Below, piece by piece: positions 1 through 11,128 of a stretch of DNA of 64,000 nucleotides (the stretch's first letter is position 1; each line of letters begins with the position of its first letter). This stretch comes from Hippopus hippopus (lineage: Eukaryota > Mollusca > Bivalvia > Cardiida > Cardiidae), in contig OX328112.1 of the NCBI GenBank assembly GCA_946811185.2, positions 19,573,215 to 19,637,214 of the forward strand, read 5' to 3'. Below the pieces are notes generated by a model. That model had not been told where the DNA came from and searched no databases. It saw only the letters and a program-made list of their open reading frames with translations. Made by a program: the position numbers and the translations under genes.

Positions 1-81
1 TTATGTGTGATTTGTTAAATCTTGTTTATGTGTTTCATTCAAGCTCATATTTTCGTATCACTGATATGTATAAACAAACAG

Positions 82-153
82 GAAAAACAACAGATCCGGA
101 AACAGTGACGGACAGGAAGGATGACATTCCACTAGCTACATCTATAAAGAAAG
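82..153 (+). CDS. Internal exon of unidentified upstream gene (tail exon 1 in window)
   Basis: A 72-nt open stretch between an AG acceptor (80-81) and a GT donor (154-155). It enters and leaves in phase 1 and reads KTTDPETVTDRKDDIPLATS then IKK. The next exon at 3123 continues the same phase. The peptide is polar and has no recognisable domain. The gene must start to the left of the window. I chose this reading because five successive exons all share phase 1-1 junctions and no frame breaks. Product unknown. Confidence 0.65.
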
Positions 154-292
154 GTAGACTTTAATGGCTATCAAAAGTCCTTTTGCGAGTCTACCGGTCT
201 AGCTCACCTTATTCTTTCCATTAATCCATTTCTGTGTTGGCTTATTTTATGTAAAGCAAAAAGCATTTAAAATACCTTATTGGCAAAGCAAC

Positions 293-505
293 TTAATTCT
301 TTACCAAACAACGAAATTGAAAGTGTTTGCAGACGACAATTTAAATGTGGCTCAAATGATGGAATTTGTCTTCGATAGGGTAGAAAACATTATGGGAAAA
401 GGGGAAGATGTTGGTTACCAGCATCTTCTCCTTTTTCCCAGAATGTTTTTAAAAGGCTTCTTTTTCTGAGTTGTTGAAATTTTGGATGGTATGGTAAAGA
501 GTTAA
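293..505 (+). mobile_element. P1 palindromic MITE, plus orientation
   Basis: Starts TTAATTCTTTACCAAAC and ends TATGGTAAAGAGTTAA, with the P1 core hairpin (TTGGTTACCAGCATC) between. The reference description of the family is at 21246-21474. Confidence 0.85.
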
Positions 506-546
506 AGAACATATGGATAGATGCATTTGATCGCATCAAAACAGTG

Positions 547-787
547 TTAATTCTTTACATGAGCGCAAAGTTTTAGACCTCTCTTGTTTGTTAGCTCTTG
601 CAGACAACAAATTTAATGTGGCTCAGATGATCAGTTTTGTCCATAAAAGGGTAGGAAAACATTGTGGGCTAAGGAGAAAATATTAATGGTGGTCACCAGG
701 ATTTTCTACTTTTTTGCACAATGTTTTTAGAAGTTGTCCTCCTCAGGGTCATTGAAATTCAAGATTGTTTGGCAATGGGTAAAGATA
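547..787 (+). mobile_element. P1 element, diverged
   Basis: TTAATTCTTTACATGAG at the left, a recognisable GTAGGAAAACATTGTGGG, a strongly decayed core, and a right end at GGCAATGGGTAAAG. Confidence 0.7.
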
Positions 788-956
788 AAGCCAAAAGTAT
801 TCAAAACACTGTGATTGCATAGAAACCTAAGGCCCGCATGGATACATGTATGTGATATAAACACTTGCTACTGTGATGCGGCTGGAAAAACTGTTGAAAA
901 CAGTATATTAAACATGAAACAAATATTAATTTAACTTTTCTTCCATCTTTTGTCTT

Positions 957-1184
957 CAACCATTTACCACACAGTTCCGAGTTTTAATGATCCTGAGAAT
1001 GACAGCTTTTGAAAACATAGTGGAAAAAGAAGAAAATGCCAGTTACTAGCATTTTCTTCTTTTCCCATAATGTTTTCAATCCTATGAAGGACAAAATTTG
1101 TCATTGAAGCCACCTTTAATTTTTCTTCTGCAAATGCGTTCAATTTGGACAAGCGTAAAATTTTGTTGTTTGATAAAGTGTTAA
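957..1184 (-). mobile_element. P1 element, minus orientation
   Basis: Starts ACCATTTACCACACAG with GAGTTTTAATGATCCTGAG and ends GATAAAGTGTTAA. The core has lost part of the left arm. Confidence 0.8.
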
Positions 1185-1302
1185 AAAACATAACAGGTTG
1201 TTATTAACAACAAGTTCTCTCACTATTGATACCTTTCCTTTTCTCAGCTTGTGTATAATTCACATTATCTGCATGCTAATACAATTTCTTTCTTTTCCTA
1301 TG

Positions 1303-1512
1303 CCAAGCCCCAGTAGCGCAGTCGGTAGCATACAGGACTTGAGCTCAGTGGATTGCTGGTTCAGATTCCTGGCTTAGCCAGTCTCTTTTGAGGATTGATG
1401 ATAGTCATTGCGACAGGATTCATTTCTCACTCAAGGCTGGTCATTGTTTTGATAATGGTTATACGGGAAACCAGCCAGTGGCTTAGAAAGAATATTGTGT
1501 GAAGTAGACAGA
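1303..1512 (+). mobile_element. tRNA-derived SINE
   Basis: The head has an A-box-like GTAGCGCAGTCGGTAGCAT and a B-box-like GGTTCAGATTCCT. It is followed by a body (GATTGATGATAGTCATTGCG, CCAGCCAGTGGCTTAGAAAG) that recurs at 16318, 41632, 45551 and 59000. Confidence 0.75.
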
Positions 1513-2152
1513 TTTCTTTTTTTTAATTGTAGTGTAAAATGTCTAGGGTCGGCAGCATTTTCTAGGTAGGGCAGGGAAACCCTAAACACAGATTTTTTTT
1601 TTTTAGGCCTAAATACTGGTAGTAAGCATTTTTCAGGATTGGCATTTGCAAAATGTTCTTGAATTAGATCCATCTTTCAATTTTTTAACACATAGACAGC
1701 CAACATTTACTTTTTAATGCTGTTGGAGACAGTTCAGATCAAAATCGGACCACATAAAATGTTTTTCTGATCCTGGATCTGTACTGTTTAACATATTTTT
1801 TTATAACAGCAAATAAACTGCAACAGCATGACCTGCATTCTCCAACTCTCTTAACTTGCATTTTAGGTCTGATTCTATATTTTTTAAGTAAAATAGTTTT
1901 GATTTGCAAAACCATAGATGTTATACTGCTACACTTCATCTATATATGGGATTTTTGCTCGCAAAAGTACCATTTTGATGAATAATTTACGAAGTTTTAT
2001 AATTGTTTAATAATGAAACTTCACAAAATATTTGTCTTATGAATCTTCACATGAAGTAAGAAACACTTAAGAATCACTTTTACAGGTATTTTTACATTTT
2101 TGTCACAAGGTTTTCAAAAGCCTTTTTCCCACATTGTAAATCACAAGATTGT

Positions 2153-2383
2153 TTAACCCTTTACCAGACGACAAAACTTTAGACTTACCCAAAGTGAAAG
2201 GTTATGCAGACGACTATTTCATTGTGGCTCAAATGATGCAGTTTTTGTTTGGAAGGGTAGAAAACATTGTGGGAAAAGGAGAAAATGCTGGTTACCAGCA
2301 TTTTCTCCTTTTCCCACAATGTTCTTAAAAGGCTTCTTTCCCAGGGTCGTCAAAAGTCGGCATTGTGCGGTAAAGGGTTTATA
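2153..2383 (+). mobile_element. P1 element, well preserved
   Basis: TTAACCCTTTACCAGACGAC at the left and GTGCGGTAAAGGGTTTATAA at the right, with a perfect-looking core hairpin at about 2255-2325. Confidence 0.9.
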
Positions 2384-2572
2384 ACGGGTTACTTTTACCA
2401 CCAAGACTTTCTGTACTGGGTATGTCAGTATTTGATGTCATGTCTTAAATTTGTTTAGATTTATTTATGTACATTACACAATATGATCAAGTAGCTTATG
2501 AGACAGAGCTATGAGATAAAAGACAGTGTTTTTCTCTGAAATTCAGCTGATCGGTCAATTTCTAGAAAGTAC

Positions 2573-2785
2573 TTAACAGGTTCCCAAATGACAAATTTTA
2601 GACTCTTTCAAACTCAAAACATCTGCAGACTACAAATTCAAAATAGGTACAAATGAGCTTAAGCTCTCTGATAGGGTAGAAAGGAGAAAATGATGGTTAC
2701 CACCTTTTTCTCCTTTTCCCACAATGTTTTCAAAAGCCATCTTTTCCAGGCTTTTGAAAATCCAGGATTGTTTGGTAAAGGGTCA
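2573..2785 (+). mobile_element. P1 element, core shortened
   Basis: TTAACAGGTTCCCAAATGAC to GGTAAAGGGTCAA. The left arm of the core is partly deleted (GAAAGGAGAAAATGATGGTT). Confidence 0.8.
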
Positions 2786-3122
2786 AATCCTTATCTACAC
2801 AGCAAGCAAGACAAAGCAAGCAAACCTGGCAGTCAAGCTGGCGTTGAAGCAGTTACCTCTGCAGACACATTTTTTCCTTGAAAATTTTTTACCTGAAGTT
2901 GGCGGTGCATGTTATAGGTGAGGGTTACTACTTTTTGAGAATATACAGAAAATCCTCAGGTGTAGCTCTAGTTCATTGGACGAATCAGATGAAGATCTGC
3001 AAAGCCAACTGACTGCATAAGAATTTTATATTACAGAAGCTTGTAGCTCTGTCTAATTGGCTACTTTAACCACATACAATTAGAAGTACAATTAAAATTT
3101 AAGTTTCTAGCTTTCTATCTAG

Positions 3123-3326
3123 GTCCAGAGAAAGAAGTCAACCTCCCACCAACCCCACCAGCTGAAGAAATCCAGCAACCAATGCAAGAATCCCCTCCAA
3201 AATCTCCACCCAAATCTCCACCCAAATCACCACCCAAGTCGCCACCCAAATCACCACCCAAATCCCCCGTTAAACCAGTGGAGTCGCCCATACGCCCTAA
3301 ATCTGTGACTATAAAAGAAGAGAAAG
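3123..3326 (+). CDS. Internal exon of upstream gene encoding SPPK repeats
   Basis: A 204-nt exon, phase 1 at both ends, after the acceptor TATCTAG and before the donor GGTGAC. It reads PEKEVNLPPTPPAEEIQQP, then six consecutive SPPK tetrapeptides ending SPVKP, then PIRPKSVTIKEEK. SP-x-K motifs are typical proline-directed kinase sites in disordered cytoskeletal or scaffold tails, which is a class-level inference only. The 12-bp repeat unit (TCACCACCCAAA-like) suggests replication slippage, with mostly synonymous variation (TCT/TCA/TCG, AAA/AAG). That variation indicates the amino-acid repeat has been retained rather than freshly copied. Confidence 0.75.
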
Positions 3327-3447
3327 GTGACATGTTTGATGCAGCATGTGTCTCCTAACTTTGTGTAGCTTGAACTGTAATATCTAAACGTGTAATGTGT
3401 AATCTCTGATGTTGCATGTATCTTTTACTTATACTGTCTCTTTCACC

Positions 3448-3664
3448 CTATACCAAATGACAAAAATCTGGATTCACTCAAATTGAAAGCATTTTACAAT
3501 TCTTGTGTAGTTCTAGGGATGATTGCTGTCTATCAAAGGGAAGAAACCATTGTGGGGAAAAGGAAAAAATGCTGGTTACCAGCATTTTCTCCTTTTCCCA
3601 CAAGGTTTTCAGAAGGCCTCTTCCTTAGGGTTGTTAAAACCCAGGATAATTTGGTAATGGGTTA
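3448..3664 (+). mobile_element. P1 element
   Basis: CTATACCAAATGACAAAAAT to GGTAATGGGTTAA with an intact core at about 3545-3612. Confidence 0.85.
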
Positions 3665-3969
3665 AGCTGTTTGACTTAATATTTTTGATGATTTTGGCAG
3701 TTGATTATCTTATCTTGAGTAATGACTGAGTACTACACTTATCCAAAGCTTACTATGGGAAATGAAAGAAAGATTTAGGGATATATTTTAAAGTAGGCCT
3801 TGTATGAATTATACCGAAGGTTTGGTTTAAGTTTAAACTGATAGCAGAATATGATAGGGGTTACTTTAGATCTGAACTGATAAACAGACCCAGACAAGGA
3901 TTACTCTGTAAAAAAGATAATAAAAAATCTGATAGACTTTATAGTGTGTTGGATGATGAATAGCTAGTA

Positions 3970-4440
3970 TTTGATAGGCTTTACAGAGTATTTGACACCA
4001 ATATTTGATTGGTTTACAGTGTACATGTATTTTATAACAGTATTTGATAGGTTTGCAGTGTACATGTATTTAATAACAACATTTGATAGGTTTACAGAGT
4101 ACATGTATTTGAAAACAGCATTTGATAGGTTTACAGTGCACATGTATTTGATAACAGTATTTCATATGTTTGCAGTGTACATGTATTTGATAACAATATT
4201 TGATAGGTTTAAAGTGTACATTTATTTGAAAACAGCATTTAATAGGTTTACAGTGTACATGTATTTGATAACATTATTAGATAGGTTTACAGTGCACATG
4301 TATTTGATAACTTTTTTTGGATAGGTTAACAGTGTGCACATATTTGATAAGAGTACTTTTAATAAGTTTACGGCATATTTATATATTTGATAACAGTATT
4401 TGATAGGTTTTACCGTGTACATGTATTTGATAACAGTATT
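3970..4440. repeat. 39-bp tandem repeat (minisatellite), about 11 units
   Basis: The unit is roughly TTTGATAGGTTTACAGTGTA followed by CATGTATTTGATAACAGTA. Because 39 is a multiple of three, the array keeps a 117-codon ORF open with a 13-residue repeat, which is not evidence of a gene. A decayed continuation with GATAACAATA and GATAGGTTTA words runs to about 5150. Confidence 0.9.
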
Positions 4441-5155
4441 GAATTATTCAGAAGCACCAGCAATCATTCAGAATACTTTGGTTCTTTTCTGTGTTAATTG
4501 ATAACACAATGTGTTTTTTATTTCTTTATGAAATTTTGAGGTATCTGGTTGGTTTTAACATTGTGAATACAGGCAACAAAATGTAATAGGTTTTAACGAG
4601 TGATAACTGGTAAAATCTGTACTGGTAATCAGTGTGAAAATTCATAACAAAACATGAAAATTGATCAATATCTGATAGGTTTATATGTATTTAAAATGAT
4701 AATATGACCCAAAGGGTTTGACTGAATGATGAAAATTTAAATTAACTTTATTTCTTAAAGTTACGAAAAAACTGAAAGCATTGATATCAAAATCTGATAG
4801 GTTTACAATGTGTAAATTGATAACAAAATATGATATATATTTATAAAGTATCTGAACTATGTTGCTGTGAACTATGGCAATTGATAACAGTATATGCAAC
4901 ATAATAGGTTTTATGATATGTTAAATGATAACAATATCTTATGAGTTTTACAGTGTGAAAATTGATAACAATGTCTGATAGGCTTTACTATGTTCATGTA
5001 TTTATTGATAACAATATTTAATAGCTTTTACTGTGTATTAATTGATAACAATTCGTAACAGTTTATACTGTATATAAATTGATAACAAACATGATAAAAT
5101 ATTTATTTTACAGTGTATAAATTAATAACAATATTTTTATAGTTTTACTGAGTTA
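4441..5155. repeat. Degenerate continuation of the 39-bp repeat
   Basis: Spaced copies of TTGATAACAATAT and GATAGGTTTTACAGTGT-like words recur at irregular intervals, consistent with an old array invaded by point changes and indels. Confidence 0.6.
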
Positions 5156-5332
5156 CAACTCTTTACCAGATGACAAAATTTTAGACTTGCCAAGATTGAA
5201 AGCATATACAATAAGAATCATCTTTGAAAAATAGGGAGCTGGTCAGCAGCATTTTCTTCTTTCCCCACAATGTTCTGAAAAGCATTCTTCCTCAGGGTTA
5301 TTATAGCATGGGACTGTTTGGTAAAGGTTTAA
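5156..5332 (+). mobile_element. P1 element, internally deleted
   Basis: AACTCTTTACCAGATGAC to TTTGGTAAAGGTTTAA. The left core arm is missing. Confidence 0.75.
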
Positions 5333-5439
5333 TTGATAATTGAATATGGTAAGTAAAACAGTATCTGATTTAAAAATAATCATATACAGTGTATCAATTA
5401 TCCTCATACAGATATCAGATATGCATGTCATCCCATGTA

Positions 5440-5525
5440 CATGTACTTTGCAATCTTAAAATACATGTACATGTACATGAAGCATGAAAATAAGGTGGAA
5501 ACAATTTATAGTACATGTACATATT
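5440..5525. repeat. ACATGT-rich palindromic simple sequence
   Basis: Runs of overlapping TACATGTACATG occur, giving short self-complementary stretches. Confidence 0.6.
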
Positions 5526-6429
5526 TGTGTTTTAGTGTTACATGTGTTACATGACTAGATTGATTAGTGTGTGATAGATGTGTCTTAACTTTGTTTTCAG
5601 TTTTTCTTAAGTGTTTGTGAATCGACTCATGTGGTACATGTAGACCTGTTGTGTGAATTTCTGTAGGTTATGTAAGCTGATACTTGTGGCTTTTACATTT
5701 TCATTGATTACCGCACAAGCTATTTTTCTGCGTAGCTGAATGTACTGGATTTTGACCTATGTCTTGATACTGATAAAGACTGAATGGATGGTTATTTGTG
5801 ATCAATTGGTAAAAATGTGCAAGTTTGTTTGTTGGGCCCCTGCTACCATATTTTCTTAAACATTTATGAAACTACTATTTACAAGCATTGCTACCGCTAA
5901 TCAATGCCCTGGGGCCTTGTTTCATAACATAGCAAAATAATGTAATAAAGGATGATTCTTTTCTTGTTCTATTTGGAAATTTAATATTTTCATAAGCGAC
6001 ACCCAATAACTCTATACATACCTTTTTTTAACAAAATGAAGAACGATGAGGCAATTGCTCGTGGGGTTACTTTTCATTATTTTACTTCATATTGAGTCAC
6101 AAAAGAGTTTTAATATTCATAGTTCATTGCCTCTTATGCTGTCCTTATGCTGTCTGTCTTTTTTAAAGATATTTCTTGTTAGATATGGCACTAACTACTT
6201 CTTGCTGAAAAAGCGGTGAATTATTTGAAGGAAAGGAATTTAAAGCTTTTTACATTACATTTGTGAAGTCATTGTGTGACATCAGTATCTTTTCAACCCA
6301 GCCCTGTGCAGGAATACAAAATTGCACAAGCAGTGAAGTTTTAGCAGTTGAATAATCAGGTCAATCATCCACTATTATATTTGTATAATCAAAACAGAAA
6401 AGCAAGAATGATGATGTTTTTTTTTTTAT

Positions 6430-6620
6430 ACCTTACCAAAACAACAGAAATTTAGACTTGTTGGTATTGAAGGCAATTGTAGACAATATATCTAATGTGA
6501 TGATGTATTAAATGTGACTCAGCTGAGACAATACAACTGAGATAATACTTCTGAAATGGATAGTAAACATTGTGGGAAAAGGAGGGTTGTTAAATCACGG
6601 GATTATTTGGTAAAGTGTGT
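6430..6620 (+). mobile_element. P1 remnant
   Basis: CCTTACCAAAACAACAG, AAACATTGTGGGAAAAGGAG and a right end TTTGGTAAAGTGT are recognisable. The right core arm is deleted. Confidence 0.6.
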
Positions 6621-6654
6621 ACCCTTAAAGCACCTTTCATGACTATAGTTGCCT

Positions 6655-6745
6655 TTCCAGCAAGTGTGGATCAAGATCATACTGCTCAAAATGTGCAGTC
6701 TGATCTTTGATCTACACTGTCTGCTTTCCTGAACACTACAGACAA
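6655..6745. repeat. P4 short foldback
   Basis: GTGTGGATCAAGATCATACT pairs with AGTCTGATCTTTGATCTACA around a short loop. Similar units lie at 13318, 14895, 18855, 28335, 30490, 45868 and 47095. Confidence 0.7.
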
Positions 6746-6851
6746 AAGCAACCATAATGGTATGATTATTTTGATCTTTTATGCAGCGCTTTGAGGTTTA
6801 ACATTATAATTTTTGAGTTATCAATAAAATAATATTGGTTGTTCTGTACAG

Positions 6852-6899
6852 AGATTATAGAGGAGACCCCACGCCAGGAAGAAGAGCCTGTTGAACAAG
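6852..6899 (+). CDS. Small internal exon of upstream gene
   Basis: A 48-nt microexon, phase 1-1, after acceptor GTACAG and before donor GGTAGAC. It reads (E)IIEETPRQEEEPVEQ. It is acidic and could be skipped without changing frame. It is identified by phase match with its neighbours and by the acidic composition continuing into the next exon. Confidence 0.6.
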
Positions 6900-7059
6900 G
6901 TAGACCACAAATAATCTGCATATAACATGTTTACCATGGCAGTAACCAGTTGCTTCAAATCGCTAACTCCTTTAACTCCTAATTGTACTTTGCTGCTAAC
7001 CAACGTGAACAGGTTGAAAGCAAATCCCTTGCTATGCTGTTTCATTATTATTGAGGTAC

Positions 7060-7325
7060 TGCAATAGCCCTGTTGGCTTGTCTGAGATGTCATCATCATC
7101 ATCATCATGCAAAAACTTTGACATTTTTCATATCTCTGTAATAACTGGAGGTATTAAGTTCAAACTTCTGCAAGCGCTTTACTAATACTATCAAAAGAGG
7201 AACTCTACAACAAAGGCAGGTAACTCTCAACACAGTTTTGACATAGTTATGCCCCTTTTCAACTTAGAATTTCATTGAAAAAGCCCCTGCAGCCAAACGT
7301 TATAACCCGCTAGCAGTGCTCATGT
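7060..7325 (+). mobile_element. Repeat family G copy
   Basis: Contains GCAAAAACTTTGACATTTTT, TATCAAAAGAGGAACTCTAC and AGTTATGCCCCTTTTCAACT, the same order as copies at 15947-16240 and 58684-58972. A CATCATCAT run sits at its left end. Confidence 0.65.
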
Positions 7326-7383
7326 TTTTACATACAACCTTAAGTCCCTGATTGTAATGTCTTTGTACCAGGTAACCTTGAAA

Positions 7384-8195
7384 ATGAGCCATACTCTGTA
7401 ACAAGGGGGCTTAATGCATCTGCAAAAAGTATTGACCCAGGTCAGCCTGCGCAGGCTGACCTGGGCCAAAACTTTTTGCCTTTAGTAAATTTTCTGCATG
7501 TCACAGGACCGTTGAAGGATGGTCCTCACTGGTACCATGGTACTTAATTTCGCTGAAAATTTACTACAAGAGAGAGAACTCACATGTATTATTTCCAATA
7601 CTGTGATAAACTGTTGCATGTAAATTTACGATGAATGTTGCTATCAAAGTTTAAGTTGTGTTTTTCAGACAAAAGGGAGTCCACTGTGGTACAGCGTTAA
7701 CTCCTGTTATTTGAAAAATCGTAAAAAAAAGTAATTTTCATTTTTAGAAAATGATTTAGGTACTGTAGTTTTTGTTTCCGGCGAGGGCTATGACATCACA
7801 GCAGATGACATTCACTTGTCAAATATGAATTACCGGTTTTATGAAGAATAGGGGATAATTAATTTCAAAACATGGAGGAAAATTATGCTTTATTATGCAA
7901 TTTGCGCATATTGAAAGAAACTTATCAGTAATTACAACATATCTGATATTTTAACTGATGCTATGCAAAAACACTTCTGCTTTCGATTTGATGGTGTAAA
8001 CAGTGGATAGGTGGCGCTACGTATGCAAATTAAGTATTTTCCAGATTACTGCGGTATAATAGATGACGCAGTACCAGCGAGGACAACTATACCTCGTGAT
8101 TCAGTAGGTTGTTAGAGAAAATGGATTTCATGGATCCATAATTATTTGATGACTTGAATGGTATTATTTTAACCTAAGGTTAAGGAACAAGTAAA
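7384..8195 (+). mobile_element. P3 element interrupted by another insertion
   Basis: The left half (GAGCCATACTCTGTAACAAG to TTTTCTGCATGTCACAGGAC) ends near 7520. The right half resumes near 8090 (CCTCGTGATTCAGTAGGTTG, TTTCATGGATCCATAATTAT). The intervening 7522-8087 has its own inverted ends. Confidence 0.7.
7522..8087. mobile_element. Insertion inside P3 with short inverted ends
   Basis: Left end GGTCCTCACTGGTACCATGG and right end CGCAGTACCAGCGAGGACAA are mutually inverted over roughly 14 bp. The interior has no ORF of note. Family unknown. Confidence 0.5.
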
Positions 8196-8221
8196 CTACC
8201 GCTATTTCATGTTCTTTTGGT

Positions 8222-8335
8222 GAAGTTTAGAAAACCAGGAAATAGTTACCAGCATTTTCCCCTTTTCCTACAGTGTTTGAAAATCCTCCTTCCTCATGGT
8301 GGTAGAATCACAGATTGGTTAGGCAAAGTGTTAGC
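8222..8335 (+). mobile_element. P1 right-half remnant
   Basis: AGTTACCAGCATTTTCCCCT onward to TTAGGCAAAGTGTTAG. The left half is absent. Confidence 0.6.
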
Positions 8336-8719
8336 CTACATGTACATTAAAGCCCCATGCCCTCTTTGATAAAAAGATTGGGCAGAGAAATAAATGTAAG
8401 CAATTAAATAGGTAGACAATAGTTTTAGAAAAGATACTAGGATGTTGTTCACTTCACTGAAGCTTTAATCAATAGGATTTTATAGACCCAAAATATGGTA
8501 ATTAATGAGGTCTGAGGCATTTGTAGTTTGCATACTGCAAAATTGCATGTAGATTGTATATTTTCCCAAAGTGGTTCCATTGCTCAGTAACATGCTTCTT
8601 GTTAACTCCCATCTGTGATACCCATGCTCTAGTCACTTCCAACTAGGTATGGGCATCTCTCTGCCTCCTTTTCTATTTTTGGCATTGGCTATTTTAATGA
8701 CAGCATCTCAATAAACAAT

Positions 8720-9495
8720 AAGAGGGCCATGATGGCCCTGTATCGCTCCACTGGCTAATACGTAAAATCCCTACACGCCAAACATTACAATACTTGGCCA
8801 ATTGGTTTCGAACATAAGACCCCTGAGACAGGACTAAAATTGGTAGCTCTAGTTCTTATGGTTAGTAACAAGAAGTTTTCTAAAAATTTCACTATATAAA
8901 CCCATGTAAAACTTATGACCCCTGGGGATGAATCAAATTTGACCCTAGGGCTATAATTTGCACACTCTTGGTGGATGCCCACTAGATAAAGCTACATGTG
9001 AAATTTGGTAGCCCTAGGCTTTATGACTAAGTACAGGGAGATTTCTAAAGTTTTCTCTATATAAAATCATGTAAAACTTGTGACCCCCAGGGCGGGACCA
9101 ATTTTGACCCCCAGAGCTATAATTTGAAGAAACTTGATAGAGGCCCACTAGATAAAGCTACATGCCAAATTTTGTAGCCCTAGGCCTTATGGTTTCAGAC
9201 AAGTAGATTTTCAAAGATTTCCAATATTTTTAAGTTTTGTTGCCATGGCAACCACAGTTTTTAAAGGAATCAAATTCTTTCAAGAAGTTTTGAAGAGGAC
9301 CATGGCAGGATCATTTCTGTGAAGTTTCATCAAAATTGGATGGGTAGTTTCAGAGAAGAAGATGTTTGAAATAAAAGTTAACGCACGCACGGACAAACAG
9401 ATGCACGGACACATGGACAGACACACAGAGGCACAAACCCACAATGGACAATGGGCCATGACATAAGCCCGCTGGCTTTTGGCCAGTGGAACTAA
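8720..9495. mobile_element. Repeat with GCTCCACTGGC ends (non-coding, bivalve-type)
   Basis: Begins AGGGCCATGATGGCCCTGTA then CGCTCCACTGGCTAATAC, and ends GGCTTTTGGCCAGTGGAACT. The interior has internally repeated clauses (GTAGCCCTAGGCCTTATGG and similar at 8840, 9010 and 9170). A run of ACGGAC words lies at 9383-9420. The opposite end of the same family reads GCTCCACTGGCCGAAGGCCA at 63583. Confidence 0.65.
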
Positions 9496-9957
9496 AAATG
9501 GACCACATCAGTCTGCTATTACCAATTTGTTTGATTTTAAGTTCACTTGCTTCTGATGATTTTCTACCCTCTTTAAGAAAATTGTGGGGAAAAAAAAGAA
9601 CAAAATGAAGAGGGCATGGGACTTTAAATTTTTTGACCAGATATTGTTATTGTTGACAGAATTTTTTAGAGGTTGGTTTTTGTGTTTGAAGATTTTCATT
9701 AGTTATGATGTGCAAACTATGTGTAAATCTGTTTCTATTTCAGATTTATTGTTTTTAACCCTTTTAGGATGCTTTCTCTTTTTATATTGATGTCAAGATG
9801 ATTAACTAAATTTGACAGGAGTTTCTCTTTTGATTGTATTTTTACATTTTTGACAACTGTTAGCTCTTTTATATGTGTGCTTCAGCAAATTCTGATTGTC
9901 ATTTGTGAATTGGAATTGAAAGATCTATTTAACCAGCTAAAAGGATCTTATTCTTAC

Positions 9958-10185
9958 TTAACCCTTTACCACACAATGATGACTTTTAATACCTCTGATA
10001 GAGAAGGCTTTTGAAAACATTGTGGGAAAAGGAGAAAATGCTGGTTACCAGCATTTTCTCCCCTTCCCACAATGTTTTCTACCCTATCAAAGAAAAATCA
10101 TTTCATATGAGCCACATTGAAACTGTCATCTGCAAGTGCTTTCAATTCGGACAGGTCTAAAATTTGTTGTGTGGTAAAGGGTTAA
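9958..10185 (-). mobile_element. P1 element, well preserved
   Basis: TTAACCCTTTACCACACAAT at the left and GTGTGGTAAAGGGTTAA at the right, with clean TTAA on both sides. The core centre is GGTTACC, the form usual for plus-oriented copies. Confidence 0.92.
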
Positions 10186-10533
10186 TGGCTATTAAAGCTT
10201 TTCATTGATTCTGTAATTGCACTTTGCAGAGCCTTTTACCAATGATTTGACTTGTTACAAATTACTTGTATGAAAAGATTTTCATAGTCTTTTATTAACA
10301 TAAAAATGTCTAATTTTCAAACAAAGCCCATAATTTTAGTAACAAATTGTCAAATTGTGGTTGCAAAATGTCTAACATTTGTAATAAATGTCTAAGTTTA
10401 GTAACAAAAAATGTAATTTAAGTATCAAATTTTTCAATTTGTGGTTATAGCTAAACTCGATGTTGAAGAGTTTTCAAAGTCGTCTTCTTCAGATTCCTGA
10501 ACACACTTAAAAACATGGTATTGTGTGGAATAA

Positions 10534-10857
10534 TTAAAGGCCCAGTAGTGGCCAAAAGAAACAATATGGTTGTAATAAATTGCATGTAAATTTAAATCAC
10601 ACATGTTAAAAAGTATGGAAATTATTGTAAAGATGACTGTTATTGTATGCTGAAAGAAAACAAAAGGTAGAGCAACTTGTCAACTTTTAACCTAGTTCTA
10701 CTATTTATTTTTCTGCCAGCGACTACCAGTTGGACCAACCGTACAATAACAGATTGTATTCTTAACAGTAAATTCCATACTTTTGAATGGTATCATTTAA
10801 ATCTAAAAGCAATTTAACACCAAAATTGTTTACTCTTGGTTGCCAGAAGGCCTTTAA
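10534..10857. mobile_element. P5 element, TTAA on both sides
   Basis: TTAAAGGCCCAGTAGTGGCC at the left and GTTGCCAGAAGGCCTTTAA at the right. The subterminal regions (TAAATTTAAATCACACATG and ATGGTATCATTTAAATC) are also inverted. Its right TTAA is shared with the adjoining P1. Confidence 0.75.
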
Positions 10858-11085
10858 CTCTTTATCAGATAACAACAATTTAGACATGTACATACTGAAA
10901 GAGTATGCAGACAACAGATCAGGTATGGTTCAAATGCTAGAATTTGTCTTTGATAGGATAGAAAACATTGTGGAAAAAGGAGAAAATGCTGATTACCAGC
11001 ATTTTCTCCTTTTCCTGCAATGTTTTCAAATGTTTTTCATCTCCAGGGTCATGAAAATATGGGACTATTACATAACAAGTTTAGC
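10854..11085 (+). mobile_element. P1 element
   Basis: TTAACTCTTTATCAGATAAC, a full core (AATGCTGATTACCAGCATT), and a decayed right end. Confidence 0.8.
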
Positions 11086-11128
11086 CATAATTATAAGTAT
11101 GTAATATTGTGTATTTGTTCAATTACAG

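Larger units (their letters stand above)
154..3122 (+). other. Intron of upstream gene, filled with P1 copies and a SINE
   Basis: No exon is visible here. It holds P1 elements at 293-505, 547-787, 957-1184, 2153-2383 and 2573-2785, and a tRNA-derived SINE at about 1303-1512. An AT-rich stretch at 1680-2100 has no structure I recognise. Confidence 0.6.

Noticed and set aside
2267..2458. Recurring short ORFs with [22 protein letters not shown] across the window, both strands
   Set aside because: They are translations of the P1 core hairpin. Frames, starts and ends differ from copy to copy and the arms carry stops, so they are not a protein family.
3970..4324. Repeat protein gene from the 39-bp array
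   Set aside because: It is open only because of the unit length. There is no start context, flanking exons or homologue in the window, and the array decays into non-coding repeats.
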